Source: Actinosynnema sp. ALI-1.44 (GTDB lineage Bacteria; Actinomycetota; Actinomycetes; Mycobacteriales; Pseudonocardiaceae). From it: a stretch of 64,000 nt of DNA. Made by a program: the position numbers and the translations under genes. Below the pieces are notes generated by a model that worked only from the letters and a program-made list of their open reading frames with translations, was not told where the DNA came from and searched no databases. Below are positions 8,753 to 17,189 of the stretch, piece after piece; positions within the stretch are counted from its first letter, which is position 1, and each line of letters starts with the position of its first letter. The stretch is from positions 182,463 to 246,462 of the forward strand of contig NZ_MTQO01000039.1 of NCBI RefSeq assembly GCF_001984155.1. The letters are read 5' to 3'.

Positions 8753-9562
8753 ATGATCACGACGACAGCGTCTGACGGCAGCAGCGTGCGTGCCTACGAC
8801 GAAGGGCAGGGTCCGGTGATCCTGCTCCTGCACGGCGGCATGGACGAGGGCGCGTCGTGGATGAGGGTCGCTGCCCGGCTCAGGTCGCGGTTCAGGGTGC
8901 TGCGGCTGCACCGACGGCAGTACCGGCTGGACCTCAAGACCCGCGGAATGTGCACGATGGCCGAGGAAGTCGAACATGTCCGTGCCCTGGTGAAGCTGAT
9001 CGACGAGCCAATGTTGATCGTCGGGCACTCCTCCGGCGGAGTGCTGGCGTTGGAGGCGCTGGTGGCGTTGCCCGAGGCGTTCGCCGGTGCCGTGCTGTAC
9101 GAACCGCCCTGCGTCATCGGACCGCCGCTCGGTGGACAGGCGTTGGCACGGGCACAGGCGGCTATGACTGCCGGACACCAGGGCAAGGCGCTGGCGATCT
9201 TCCTGCGCGACATAGTGCGCACTCCGGCATGGGTCGCGTCGATGTCGGGGACCTTCGTCGCTCTGATGCCTCGGCTGGGCCGGCTCGCCCCGCATCAGCT
9301 CGACGACTGCGCGGCCATCGACAAGGTGGGCCTGCGGCTGGAGGCGTACGCGCGCATCGACGTGCCCGTCGTCCTGCTCGGCGGCGAACGCAGCCCAGAC
9401 CACCTCGGTGAACGACTGGATGCGCTGGAAAACGCCATACCGAACACCGAACGCGTGCGGCTGCGCCGCCAGGGCCACGCGGCGAACACCTTCGCACCGT
9501 CCCGGGTGGCCGAGATCATCGCCAAGCTTGGCGACAAGGTACGACGCAAACCACCACAGTAA
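8753..9562 (+). CDS. alpha/beta-fold hydrolase
   Basis: The protein has 269 residues from ATG 8753, 9 bases after GAAAGG; a GTG at 8726 is possible but lacks a ribosome binding site. Visible features are an oxyanion-hole turn LLLHGGMDEG near residue 28, the nucleophile elbow G-H-S-S-G with Ser at about 93, an acid candidate in VVLLGGERSPDHL near 215, and the catalytic His in RRQGHAAN near 242. It is a cytoplasmic esterase/lipase-like enzyme of unknown substrate. It follows the TetR gene and glycosyltransferase relic on the same strand. Confidence 0.85.
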   Translation: MITTTASDGSSVRAYDEGQGPVILLLHGGMDEGASWMRVAARLRSRFRVLRLHRRQYRLDLKTRGMCTMAEEVEHVRALVKLIDEPMLIVGHSSGGVLALEALVALPEAFAGAVLYEPPCVIGPPLGGQALARAQAAMTAGHQGKALAIFLRDIVRTPAWVASMSGTFVALMPRLGRLAPHQLDDCAAIDKVGLRLEAYARIDVPVVLLGGERSPDHLGERLDALENAIPNTERVRLRRQGHAANTFAPSRVAEIIAKLGDKVRRKPPQ

Positions 9563-9599
9563 GGTGCGGCCAGACACCACGCCGGGGCGGCCCTGATCA

Positions 9600-9775
9600 C
9601 CGGCCCCGGCATGGGCTCCGCGTCGATATGAACATCCATGCTCCACCCCAGCGTGGTCGGTGAGCTCGTCCAGCGGTCGCGCGTGCCCAGCCAAGGAGGA
9701 GGCGCCGGCCACCGAGGTCGACGTCGTCCAGTTGGAGCTCGCGGATCCTTCTCGGGTCGAGCGGGGTGGACGGCG
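9600..9775 (-). pseudogene. XerD-type integrase scrap
   Basis: Minus-strand frames give RIRELQLDDVDLGGRRLLL and, shifted by one, LAGHARPLDELT. This matches the segment after the first catalytic Arg of actinobacterial tyrosine recombinases (L-x-L-D-D-V-D-L-x-x-R-R then a GH-x-R-x-LDELT stretch). Only about 55 residues remain, with at least one frameshift. Confidence 0.5.
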
Positions 9776-9802
9776 GCCTGGCTGTCTCGACGGCGCTCAC
9801 GG

Positions 9803-9839
9803 TACGATCGGCGAAGGTGAGCCGGGAAGCCTGGTCGGC
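9803..9839 (+). promoter_or_regulatory. -10 box plus recurrent 5'-leader motif, copy A
   Basis: A TACGAT -10-like hexamer (9803-9808) is followed after exactly 12 bases by GCCGGGAAGCCTGGTCGGC (9821-9839). The motif can fold as a 5-bp stem (GCCGG with UCGGC) around a 9-base loop. The methyltransferase ATG is 34 bases further on. The same arrangement recurs at 10.8, 12.4 and 26.2 kb. Confidence 0.6.
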
Positions 9840-9873
9840 GTTGTACTGTCTGCCGTCCTGGAAAGAGAACGCC

Positions 9874-10743
9874 ATGAGCGCTGCGGCTGCCCAGACCGCT
9901 GTCGGTCCGATTGTGATCGTCGCACTCGACCAGCACGAAGATTCGCCGCTTGTGCACGACGGCTTGGCGCGCAAGATGGTCTCGGGTGTTGGCCGTCTCG
10001 CCGTCACCCTCGGCTCGTGGTCACCGATCCGACGGTTGGTCTTCACCGCGACGGAGAACAAGATCCCCGGCCTGTGGGCGAGCATGTTATGCCGCAAGCG
10101 CTACATTGACGAGAAACTGCTCACGGCGTGCGACGCCGGGATCGACGCCGTGGTCATCCTCGGTGCGGGATTCGACACCCGCGCCCACCGGCTGCCGATC
10201 CCACCGCGAACACCGGTGTACGAAGTGGACCTGCCACGCAACATCGAGCGCAAGCGAGCACGGTTGACTACGATCTACGGCGGCGCACCACCCGAATCCG
10301 TCCGGCTTGTGCCGATCGACTTCGAGACCCAGGCTCTCGGCGAGGTACTGGCCGAGCACGGTTACCAGCGCACGTGGCGCACGTTCTTCGTCTGGGAGGC
10401 AGTGACTCAATACCTGACCGAGGTCAGTGTCAGGGATGTCCTGGAATTCCTGGGATCGACTGCCCGCGGCAGTGAGGTGGTCTTCACCTACATTCGCCAG
10501 GATTTTCTGGAAGGAACCGCGTTCTACGGCGCCGAGTCCGCCCATCGGGAGTTCGTGGTGAAACGCCGTCTGTGGCGGTTCGGCTTGCTGCCCGAGCACG
10601 TCGCCGACTTCGTCCAGTTCTACGGGTGGACTGAGCTCGAACAGATGGGTCACCAGGAGTACACCGACAGATACGTCGCCCCCAGTCACCGGGCGTTGCC
10701 GGTGAGTGCGATCGAACGCGCTGTCCACGCTGTGCGGGCCTGA
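9874..10743 (+). CDS. class I SAM-dependent methyltransferase (TIGR00027-like)
   Basis: The protein has 289 residues; ATG 9874 is preceded by GGAAAGAG. VVILGAGFDTRAHRLPI is the SAM-binding signature of the leucine-carboxyl-methyltransferase-like TIGR00027 family, widespread in actinomycetes. The N-terminal DSPLVHDGLARKMV and the later FFVWEAVTQYL block (L-x-E-G-V/A-x-x-Y-L region) also fit the family. Substrate is unknown; many members sit in lipid or secondary-metabolite loci. It is preceded by leader motif copy A. Downstream is the small gene pair at 10.86 kb, which has its own copy of the motif. Confidence 0.85.
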   Translation: MSAAAAQTAVGPIVIVALDQHEDSPLVHDGLARKMVSGVGRLAVTLGSWSPIRRLVFTATENKIPGLWASMLCRKRYIDEKLLTACDAGIDAVVILGAGFDTRAHRLPIPPRTPVYEVDLPRNIERKRARLTTIYGGAPPESVRLVPIDFETQALGEVLAEHGYQRTWRTFFVWEAVTQYLTEVSVRDVLEFLGSTARGSEVVFTYIRQDFLEGTAFYGAESAHREFVVKRRLWRFGLLPEHVADFVQFYGWTELEQMGHQEYTDRYVAPSHRALPVSAIERAVHAVRA

Positions 10744-10766
10744 CCTACCCGTTCACCGTGCCGGCA

Positions 10767-10825
10767 CTGACAGGCGTTGGCCGCACGCTAGTGTTGCTCC
10801 CGGTGTGCCGGGAAGTCTGGTCGGC
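10767..10825 (+). promoter_or_regulatory. promoter plus recurrent 5'-leader motif, copy B
   Basis: CTGACA (10767-10772) and TAGTGT (10789-10794), spaced 16 bases, look like a housekeeping promoter. GCCGGGAAGTCTGGTCGGC occupies 10807-10825, again exactly 12 bases behind the -10 box. Transcription would start a few bases before the motif, placing it at the extreme 5' end of the mRNA. The next gene starts at 10861. Confidence 0.65.
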
Positions 10826-10860
10826 GATGAGGTGATCCGTCAGCTCGACCGGGAGACAAT

Positions 10861-11124
10861 GTGGCACAGCACGTCCCAACGCAGGCAGGGTCCTCCACCG
10901 AGGATCCGGTCGAGGTCACCACGCTGGTCAAAGACCCCGTTCGTGATGAGGTCCTGATCCGACTTCAAGGCGCGGTCGTGCTGCCGGTCGGCAGCGTGGT
11001 CGAGCTCGCCGGAGGCGAGAACGCCCGCGTGGCGTCGATACGGCTCGCCGCGCAGGACACGGCTCGGGCTCAGCTGGTCATCCATGTCGTTCGGTCCCAG
11101 CAGGCTGCGCGGTCCGAGCGGTGA
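10861..11124 (+). CDS. small hypothetical protein, 87 aa
   Basis: The gene starts at GTG 10861, 5 bases after GGGAG. The protein is soluble, with no signal peptide or membrane segment. A beta-rich central part (DEVLIRLQGAVVLPVGSVVE) ends in a basic helix. I do not recognise a family. Its stop overlaps the next start (GTGA), so the two are translationally coupled. Placement under leader motif copy B and next to potassium and sodium transport genes suggests a role in ion or osmotic homeostasis, as inference only. Confidence 0.6.
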   Translation: MAQHVPTQAGSSTEDPVEVTTLVKDPVRDEVLIRLQGAVVLPVGSVVELAGGENARVASIRLAAQDTARAQLVIHVVRSQQAARSER

Positions 11125-11360
11125 GCCAGCTGCTGGGCGCGCCGGTTCTGGTTGTCGCCATGCTGGTCATGGTCTCGTTGGCGCTCATTCCCCAGCGCCG
11201 ATATCTGCGTGTCATGGCGGTGCTTGGATGGGTTGTGGTGTGGCTGGACGACCAGGTCTCTGGGCATTGGTCGGATTGGCTCGGAGCAGCGGTGGTCATC
11301 GCTTGTCTCGGAATGTTCGTGTCCGCCCACAGGGCTGAGCAGCGGTCGCACCAGCGATGA
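11121..11360 (+). CDS. small membrane protein, 79 aa
   Basis: GTG 11121 overlaps the stop of the preceding gene by 4 bp. Two or three hydrophobic segments are visible (VLVVAMLVMVSLALI, YLRVMAVLGWVVVWL, WLGAAVVIACLGMFV), with a basic C-terminus. No family is recognised. It forms a two-gene unit with the 87-residue protein upstream and is convergent with the broken Trk gene. Confidence 0.6.
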   Translation: MSQLLGAPVLVVAMLVMVSLALIPQRRYLRVMAVLGWVVVWLDDQVSGHWSDWLGAAVVIACLGMFVSAHRAEQRSHQR

Positions 11361-11370
11361 GGGTGGCGGA

Positions 11371-12232
11371 TTAGGTCATGTCGGCGAACTGTTCCGCTTT
11401 GCCGGCAGGCCCTGCGACGATGAGGGTGTCGCCCGGCATGATCATGGTTTCCGCGGTGGCGTAGGTGAAGTCGTGACCACGGCGTTTCACACACACCACG
11501 GTCACACCGTATTTCGAGCGGATCCCTGACTCCCCCAAGGGTTTCCCGAACGCCCACGAGGGCGCGGCGGTCTTGACGATGGCGAAGTCGTCCTCGAACT
11601 CGATGTAGTCCAGCATCCGTCCGGTGACCAGGTGCGCGACTCGCTCGCCCATGTCGAACTCGGGCAGCACGACATGGTGCGCACCGATCCGGCGCAGTAT
11701 TTTGCCGTGCTCGCGGCTGGTGGCCTTGGCCCAGATGTCCTCGACCTCGAGGTCGATCAGCAACGACGTGGTGAGGATGCTCGCTTCGGCGCGCCGCGCC
11801 GGGGCCGATGCTCTTGGTTTCGACCTGAGCCAGCAACCGGGTACGCAGCCGCAGCCTGCCACTGATCAGCAAGCCGAACAGCGAAGCCAGCGTCATCACG
11901 CCGAACCCGCCGAGCTGGATCAGGCCCAGGATCACCAACTCGCCGAACGTGGACCAATGGGCAGCGGTGTCCACCACGACGAGACCTGTCACGCATACTG
12001 CCGAGCCCGCGGTAAACAACGCGCTCACGAACGGGGTGGCGTCGCCTGACTCGGCCGCGATCGGCAAGGACAGCAGAACGGCCCCGACGGCCAGGGCGGT
12101 GCCGAACCCGAACACCACCACCCGGGTCGGATGCTGGACATGCACGAACAGCCGTCGCCAACCCGAACGTAACCACCCCAACCGTCGACACAACCTTTCC
12201 GGGTACGAAGCATCACGCCATGTGGCGAGCAC
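11371..12232 (-). pseudogene. trkH-trkA fusion relic of a Trk potassium uptake system
   Basis: From ATG 12232 the first about 145 residues are the start of a TrkH/KtrB potassium channel subunit: a basic N-terminus, FGFGTALAVGAVLLSLPIAA, then FVSALFTAGSAVCVTGLVVV (first pore region with T-G-L) and a further helix ending RTRLLAQVETKSIG. Just past this point (about 11785-11805) and in another frame the sequence becomes the second half of TrkA: DLEVEDIWAKATSREHGKIL, then RRIGAHHVVLPEFDMGERVA and a C-terminal TrkA_C domain (GESGIRSKYGVTVVCVKR, PGDTLIVAGP). A deletion has removed most of trkH and the N-terminal half of trkA. The product cannot import potassium. Confidence 0.85.
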
Positions 12233-12428
12233 CAGCGGTCAGTGTGCGGTCAACCCCATCTGTCCGGTTTCCGCCGGGTCGTTGTTTCCGCCATTTTTAC
12301 ACTGCCGGGCGGCCTACCGAGGAGCCATCCCCGATCGACCTGCTGAAACCTGAAGCGACGAGGGCGCCCGAGGCAAGGCGTGAGCACCGTCCTAACTGGC
12401 TGGACTTGCTCCGGAACCGCATTTGCGG

Positions 12429-12465
12429 CATGTTTACGCGCGGCGCGCCGGGAAGTCTGGTCGGC
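12429..12465 (+). promoter_or_regulatory. recurrent 5'-leader motif, copy C
   Basis: GCCGGGAAGTCTGGTCGGC is at 12447-12465. The hexamer 12 bases upstream is CATGTT (12429-12434), a weaker -10 match than in copies A, B and D. The downstream gene is a cation:proton antiporter starting at 12514. Between motif and start lies a separate hairpin-capable stretch, CCACGCTCC and GGAGCGTGG around ACTG (12466-12487). Confidence 0.6.
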
Positions 12466-12513
12466 ACCACGCTCCACTGGGGAGCGTGGTTCAACGACGG
12501 GGGAGGCTTCGGC

Positions 12514-13722
12514 GTGGCGTTGGTGCTCGCGTTCGGCCTGGTGTTGTTGATCAGCGTTTCACTGTCCGGCTTGGCCGCCAGAACGGTGCTGTCGACCGCG
12601 TTGATGTTCCTCGCCGCCGGGGCGCTGATCGGTCAGGGCGGGTTCGGCCTTGTCGATATCGCGCCGACCGGCCCGCTGGTGACCGGGCTCGCCGATATCG
12701 CACTGTTCACGGTTCTGTTCACTGACGGTCAACGAGCCAGTTTGCCCGCGTTGCGTGAAGGCTGGCGTCTGTCGGGCCGCGCGCTGGGCCTGGCGATGCC
12801 GCTCACCATGGCAGGAATCGCGTTACCAGCGCATTTTCTGGCTGGATTGGACTGGCCCACCGCGCTGCTGCTCGGCGCGATCCTCTCCCCCACCGACCCG
12901 GTTTTCGCCTCGGCCATCGTCGGCCGCGACGACGTGCCGTTGCGGCTACGCCGGCTGCTCAACGTGGAATCCGGCCTCAACGACGGCCTGGCCCTGCCGT
13001 TCGTGCTGATCTTCCTGGCCACGGCGAAAGGACAGGAGTCAGATCTGGGCAAGGTCGGCGTCGAACTCGCCCTCGGTCTGGCCTTCGGCATCGCCATCCC
13101 GGCACTCGTCGCACTGGCGTGGCGACTGAAGATCCTCACCGCAGAACCCCGCCTGCAAGCGCTCGGGCCCTTGGCCATCGCCATCGCCCTGTTCGCCACC
13201 TGCCACCTCACCCACGCCAACCCCTACCTCGCCGCGTTCATCGCGGGGTCCACATTGGCCACACTGGACCGGACCGCGGCCCACCACTTCGAACCGCTCG
13301 GTGATCTGCTGTCGGAACTCACGAAGTTCGGCGCGCTGCTGGTGTTCGGCGCGCTGATCACCCCCGAGCGCATCTCCCACCTCAGTCTCGGTGACTGGGC
13401 CGTCGCGGTGCTGGCCATCCTGCTCATCCGCCCGGCCACCATGCTGCTGTCCCTGCTGCGCACACCGCTACCCAAGCGAGAACGCAGCGCGGCGGCATGG
13501 TTCGGTCCCAAGGGTTTCGCCTCCGTGGTCTACGGCCTGCTCGCCCTGCAGGCAGGTATCCCAGCAGGCGAACACGTCTTCGACCTCGTCGCCGTCACGA
13601 TCGCGTTGTCGATCGTGCTGCACTCGTCCACCGACGTCCCCGTTGCGAAGGCGCTGCGGGTCGAACCACCGGACAATTTGCCGACCGGCGCACGTAAAAA
13701 CGATGATAGGGAACCTGCATGA
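12514..13722 (+). CDS. cation:proton antiporter, CPA1/NhaP type
   Basis: The protein has 402 residues. GTG 12514 is 7 bases after GGGAGG, and an in-frame extension upstream would run through the leader motif. About a dozen membrane segments are seen. LLLGAILSPTDPVFASAIVG carries the conserved T-D-P of CPA1 exchangers, and RRLLNVESGLNDGLALPFVL contains the E-S-G-x-N-D transport motif. It would exchange Na+ or K+ for H+ at the cytoplasmic membrane. It faces away from the broken Trk gene and is followed by a CBS protein and an SLC13-like permease on the same strand. Confidence 0.9.
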   Translation: MALVLAFGLVLLISVSLSGLAARTVLSTALMFLAAGALIGQGGFGLVDIAPTGPLVTGLADIALFTVLFTDGQRASLPALREGWRLSGRALGLAMPLTMAGIALPAHFLAGLDWPTALLLGAILSPTDPVFASAIVGRDDVPLRLRRLLNVESGLNDGLALPFVLIFLATAKGQESDLGKVGVELALGLAFGIAIPALVALAWRLKILTAEPRLQALGPLAIAIALFATCHLTHANPYLAAFIAGSTLATLDRTAAHHFEPLGDLLSELTKFGALLVFGALITPERISHLSLGDWAVAVLAILLIRPATMLLSLLRTPLPKRERSAAAWFGPKGFASVVYGLLALQAGIPAGEHVFDLVAVTIALSIVLHSSTDVPVAKALRVEPPDNLPTGARKNDDREPA

Positions 13723-13749
13723 ACCTCCAGGCGGCCGTACGCTACGGAT

Positions 13750-14196
13750 ATGCGAGCGCGAGCCATGGCCGAGGACTATCCAGCCACCAGCCTGGATGCG
13801 GACGCGCTGGAGGCGGCCAGGTTGCTGGGCGAACACCGGATGCCCGGCCTGGTCGTGACCGACGAGCACGGCAGGCCGCATTCTGTGCTGGGTGCCTCTC
13901 AGGTGGTGCGGTTCCTGGTCCCGACCTATGTACAGGACGATCCGGCACTGGCTGCCGTGATCGACGAACGGTTCGCCGACAAGGTCGCCGAGAAACTGTC
14001 CGGCCACATCGTGCGCGAACTGCTGCCAAGGGACCGGCCGGAACTGGCTGTCGCGGAGGCGGACGACACGATCATCGAGGTCGCCGCGATCATGGCGCGG
14101 ATGCGCTGCCCCCTGGTCGCCGTGGTCGAGAACGACCAGCTCATCGGTGTGATCACCGCGTCGCGGCTGCTGGAGCACGCCCTGCCGCTGCCGTAG
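13750..14196 (+). CDS. CBS-domain protein, 148 aa
   Basis: ATG 13750 opens the usual N-terminus of this family (MRARAM...DYPAT then [20 protein letters not shown]). Two CBS motifs are visible, residues about 8-60 and 95-145 ([35 protein letters not shown]). Such pairs bind adenine nucleotides and regulate transporters or enzymes. The SLC13-like permease starts 13 bases after this stop. The CBS protein is therefore probably its cytoplasmic regulatory subunit (inference). Confidence 0.85.
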   Translation: MRARAMAEDYPATSLDADALEAARLLGEHRMPGLVVTDEHGRPHSVLGASQVVRFLVPTYVQDDPALAAVIDERFADKVAEKLSGHIVRELLPRDRPELAVAEADDTIIEVAAIMARMRCPLVAVVENDQLIGVITASRLLEHALPLP

Positions 14197-14209
14197 TGAC
14201 CGGTGCCCG

Positions 14210-15499
14210 GTGATCGCCGTCGCGGTCACCGTGTTCGTGGTGGCCTACATCCTCATCGCGACCGAGAAGGTCCATCGCCTGATGGCAGCGCTCGGCGGCG
14301 CCGCCGTGCTGCTGGCGATCGGCGTGGTCGGGTCGGAAGACGCCTTCTACTCCCACGAGACCGGCATCGACTGGGACGTCATCTTCCTGCTGCTCGGCAT
14401 GATGATCATTGTCGGTGTCCTGCGGAAAACCGGCGTGTTCGAATACGTCGCGATCTGGGCGGCCAAACGCGCGGGCGGCTCGCCGTTGCGTGTGATGATC
14501 CTGCTGGTTCTGATCACGGCGGTCGCGTCCGCTCTCTTGGACAACGTCACGACGGTCCTGTTGATCGCTCCGGTCACGCTGCTGGTGTGCGAACGGCTCG
14601 GAGTGAACCCGGTGCCGTTCCTGATCGCCGAGGTGCTGTCGTCCAACATCGGCGGCGCGGCGACCTTGATCGGCGACCCGCCCAACATCATCATCGCCAG
14701 CCGGGCGGGGCTGTCGTTCAACGACTTCCTGGTCCACATGGCGCCGATCATCGTCGTGGAACTGATCGTGTTCACCGTGATACTGCCGTTGTTGTTCCGC
14801 GGCTCGTTCGCCGTGGACCCGGATCGCGTCGCCGACGTGATGGCACTCAACGAGCGCGAGGCGATCCGCGACTCACGGTTGCTGATCAAATGCGGTCTTG
14901 TCCTGCTGGCCGTCTTCGTCGGCTTCGTGGGCCATTCGGTTTTCCACGTCGAACCGTCCGTGGTCGCGCTGCTCGGCGCCGGTCTGCTCGTACTGGTGTC
15001 CGGCCTGCGTCCCAAGGACTACATGCCCAGCGTGGAATGGGAGACCCTGCTGTTCTTCGGCGGCCTGTTCATCATGGTCGGCGCACTGGTCAAGACCGGC
15101 GTGATCGGCCACCTCGCCACCCTGGCCACCGACGCCACCGGCGGCGACGCCCTGCTGGCCGTGTTGCTCATCCTGGGCGTCTCCGCGGTGCTGTCCGGCC
15201 TGGTGGACAACATTCCCTACGTCGCCACCATGAGCCCACTGGTGCAGCAACTCGCGGCGGGCATAGCCGACCCAGCCCAGTCCCAAGCCCTGTGGTGGTC
15301 GCTCGCGCTCGGAGCGGACCTGGGTGGCAACGCGACGGCGGTCGGCGCCAGCGCCAACGTCGTGGTCCTCGGTATCGCTGCCCGAGCGGGATCGCCGATC
15401 AGCTTCTGGGACTTCACCAAGAAGGGCATCGTCGTCACCGCGATAACGATCGTGATCGCCGCGCCGTACCTCTGGTTGCGCTACTTCGTCTGGTCGTGA
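14210..15499 (+). CDS. SLC13/ArsB-like anion permease
   Basis: The protein has 429 residues from GTG 14210. It is highly hydrophobic with 10-12 segments. Two inverted repeat signatures of the ion transporter superfamily are seen: [17 protein letters not shown] with [20 protein letters not shown], and later [15 protein letters not shown] with [20 protein letters not shown]. These contain the N-x-T/N-x-x-x-x hairpins used for substrate and sodium binding. It could carry dicarboxylates, sulfate or arsenite, or act as an NhaD-like exchanger; the sequence does not decide. It is coupled to the upstream CBS gene. Confidence 0.85.
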   Translation: MIAVAVTVFVVAYILIATEKVHRLMAALGGAAVLLAIGVVGSEDAFYSHETGIDWDVIFLLLGMMIIVGVLRKTGVFEYVAIWAAKRAGGSPLRVMILLVLITAVASALLDNVTTVLLIAPVTLLVCERLGVNPVPFLIAEVLSSNIGGAATLIGDPPNIIIASRAGLSFNDFLVHMAPIIVVELIVFTVILPLLFRGSFAVDPDRVADVMALNEREAIRDSRLLIKCGLVLLAVFVGFVGHSVFHVEPSVVALLGAGLLVLVSGLRPKDYMPSVEWETLLFFGGLFIMVGALVKTGVIGHLATLATDATGGDALLAVLLILGVSAVLSGLVDNIPYVATMSPLVQQLAAGIADPAQSQALWWSLALGADLGGNATAVGASANVVVLGIAARAGSPISFWDFTKKGIVVTAITIVIAAPYLWLRYFVWS

Positions 15500-15556
15500 C
15501 AAAGCGCTATCATTCGGTGACGGTCATCGACGCCCGACACGGAAACGGCCACTGTC

Positions 15557-15646
15557 ATGCCTAACATCGTCTACCCGCTCATCCTGATCACCGCCTTTCT
15601 CATGGTCGCACTGACGCTGCGCCTCCTCGAGAAACGACGACACTGA
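15557..15646 (+). CDS. 29-residue single-span membrane peptide
   Basis: A short frame from ATG 15557 encodes MPNIVYPLILITAFLMVALT followed by a basic tail RLLEKRRH. That is one hydrophobic helix plus positive charges, a layout like KdpF-type small transporter subunits. GGAAACGG lies about 10 bases upstream. It follows the SLC13-like permease by 57 bases on the same strand and could be an accessory subunit. This is only a reading-frame and topology argument. Confidence 0.4.
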   Translation: MPNIVYPLILITAFLMVALTLRLLEKRRH

Positions 15647-15777
15647 ATCACGCAGCGCTCGTGTGGCCGCGCGCCACCGCCGCCGCTGGGCGTGTCGGCC
15701 CTGCTCGGCGGTCGGCGGACACGGAGAGATATCTGTCAAGACCAACCCGGTCTGGTGGCGATGACGCTCAGGAACTC

Positions 15778-15814
15778 GGTGTTCAACAACGGTGTGTCGG
15801 GAAGTCTGACCGGC
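15778..15814 (+). promoter_or_regulatory. recurrent 5'-leader motif, divergent copy E
   Basis: GTCGGGAAGTCTGACCGGC at 15796-15814 differs from the other copies at arm positions but still pairs (GUCGG with CCGGC). The hexamer at the conserved -10 distance is GGTGTT, a poor box. No convincing gene follows: the frame from 15821 is short and unfamiliar. This may be a decaying promoter left after gene loss. Confidence 0.4.
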
Positions 15815-16121
15815 AGTCACAATGATGCCGCCCCAGACCCGGGAACTGGTGGTGCCGACTTTCGCACACATTGGTGACGTGCTGATCTACACCAACTCTG
15901 GGTCGGTTACCTCGTCGACGAAAACGCAGCTGGCATTTGTGCCGACTGTCGCCGTGGCGCACGGTCGAAGAAGTCGTCGCTGCCAACCAATGCCATACGG
16001 CACGAATGCGTGAAATCGTCGACTGGCACTATCCAGTCCGTTTGTTCTGCTCGGGTCATAATGCCGCTGACGTGTCGTCCGGACTGTAGGTCTGGACGCG
16101 GCAGCGTGTGATCGTCCGAGG
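15815..16121. other. no clear gene after leader copy E
   Basis: A plus-strand frame from 15821 encodes about 60 residues (starting MMPPQTRELVVPTFAHIGDV) with no recognisable domain. Its start lies only 6 bases after the leader motif. It may be the remnant of the gene that copy E once served. Confidence 0.35.
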
Positions 16122-17189
16122 CTAGTTTCCGGATTGGGTGGAGCGATACGCGGTGATGTGGTCGGCGAGGTGAGCGGCGTCGTGCTGGACAAATCCGAGT
16201 AGCGCGGAACCTGCGGTGCGTTGCCAGGGCTGACCAAGCGTGTAAAGCCCAGCAACGGGGCTGATCCCACGGCTGTGGAGGAAGCTGCCGCGGTCGTCGA
16301 TGGCTTCGGGGATGTTGATCCAGCTGTGGTCGCGGTGAAAGCCGGTTGCCCAGATGACGGTGGGCACCGGCAGGGTGGTGTTGTCGGCGAACACGGCGTG
16401 GTCGTCGTGGGTGCGGACCAGCCGTGGCCGCAGCGTGACACCCGCTCGGCGCAGGTCGCGCGTGGACAGTCCGATGACGGTACCTTCGCCGCGGCGCATC
16501 CACTGACCGCGGCGGGAGCTGGCGGGAGCGCCGATTAGGCCGGTGATGGTCTGCCACCAGAAGATGTCCCGGCCGAGAATGCGTTGCGGGACGGTGACGT
16601 TGCGGGTGCCGATCGCGAGGTCGACCGGCCTGGCGGCGGCCAGTTCGGCAGCGATCTGGAATCCGGAGTTGCCGCCGCCGACGACCAGCACCGGACCGGG
16701 CGGCAACTGGTCGGGATTGCGGTAGGCCGAGCTGTGCAGTTGCGTCACCTCGTCGGCCAGTCCGGTCGAGACCGGTGGGATGAATGGCGTTTGGAACGGC
16801 CCGGTGGCTACCACCACGTTGTGCGCCGCGATGGTCGCGCCGATGGTGCTGAGCAGGTAGCCGTCGTGCTCGGAATCTCGTCGCAGTGCCGTAACGCGCG
16901 TGTTGAGCCGGATCGGAAGGCTGACAGTGTCCACGTAGGTCTGGAGGTAGTCGGCTACCTGGTCCTTGGTGGGATAGGTGTCGGGTGCGGCGGGAAAGGA
17001 CAGGCCGGGCAAACTGGCGTATTGGGCTGGGGTGAACAGCCGTAGCGAGTCCCATCGACTGCGCCATACGTGCCCGATGCTCGTTCCCGCGTCGAGGATC
17101 TCGAAGGTGAGGTCGCGGGCTTTCAGGTGGTAGCCGAGGGCCAGGCCCGCTTGTCCGCCGCCGATCACGGCCACATCCAGCATGGTCAT
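16122..17189 (-). CDS. FAD/NAD(P)-dependent flavin monooxygenase-like oxidoreductase
   Basis: The protein has 355 residues; ATG 17189 is 8 bases after GGGAG. The FAD-binding Rossmann motif is at residues 10-15 (GGGQAG), the second, NADPH-type motif at 171-176 (GGGNSG), and an ATGF motif near 305. The W-R-S-R-W-D-S-L-R-L-F-T-P segment near 42-55 is typical of small flavin-containing monooxygenases related to the CzcO/YdaG group. It oxidises an unknown substrate in the cytoplasm. The start overlaps the stop of the MarR gene (ATGA), so the pair is one operon under the MarR dyad at 17664. Confidence 0.9.
   Translation of the reverse strand: MTMLDVAVIGGGQAGLALGYHLKARDLTFEILDAGTSIGHVWRSRWDSLRLFTPAQYASLPGLSFPAAPDTYPTKDQVADYLQTYVDTVSLPIRLNTRVTALRRDSEHDGYLLSTIGATIAAHNVVVATGPFQTPFIPPVSTGLADEVTQLHSSAYRNPDQLPPGPVLVVGGGNSGFQIAAELAAARPVDLAIGTRNVTVPQRILGRDIFWWQTITGLIGAPASSRRGQWMRRGEGTVIGLSTRDLRRAGVTLRPRLVRTHDDHAVFADNTTLPVPTVIWATGFHRDHSWINIPEAIDDRGSFLHSRGISPVAGLYTLGQPWQRTAGSALLGFVQHDAAHLADHITAYRSTQSGN

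Noticed and set aside
14203..15564. 453-codon frame overlapping the SLC13 permease
   Set aside because: Arg/Pro/Gly-rich out-of-frame shadow; the 14210 frame has conserved transporter motifs.
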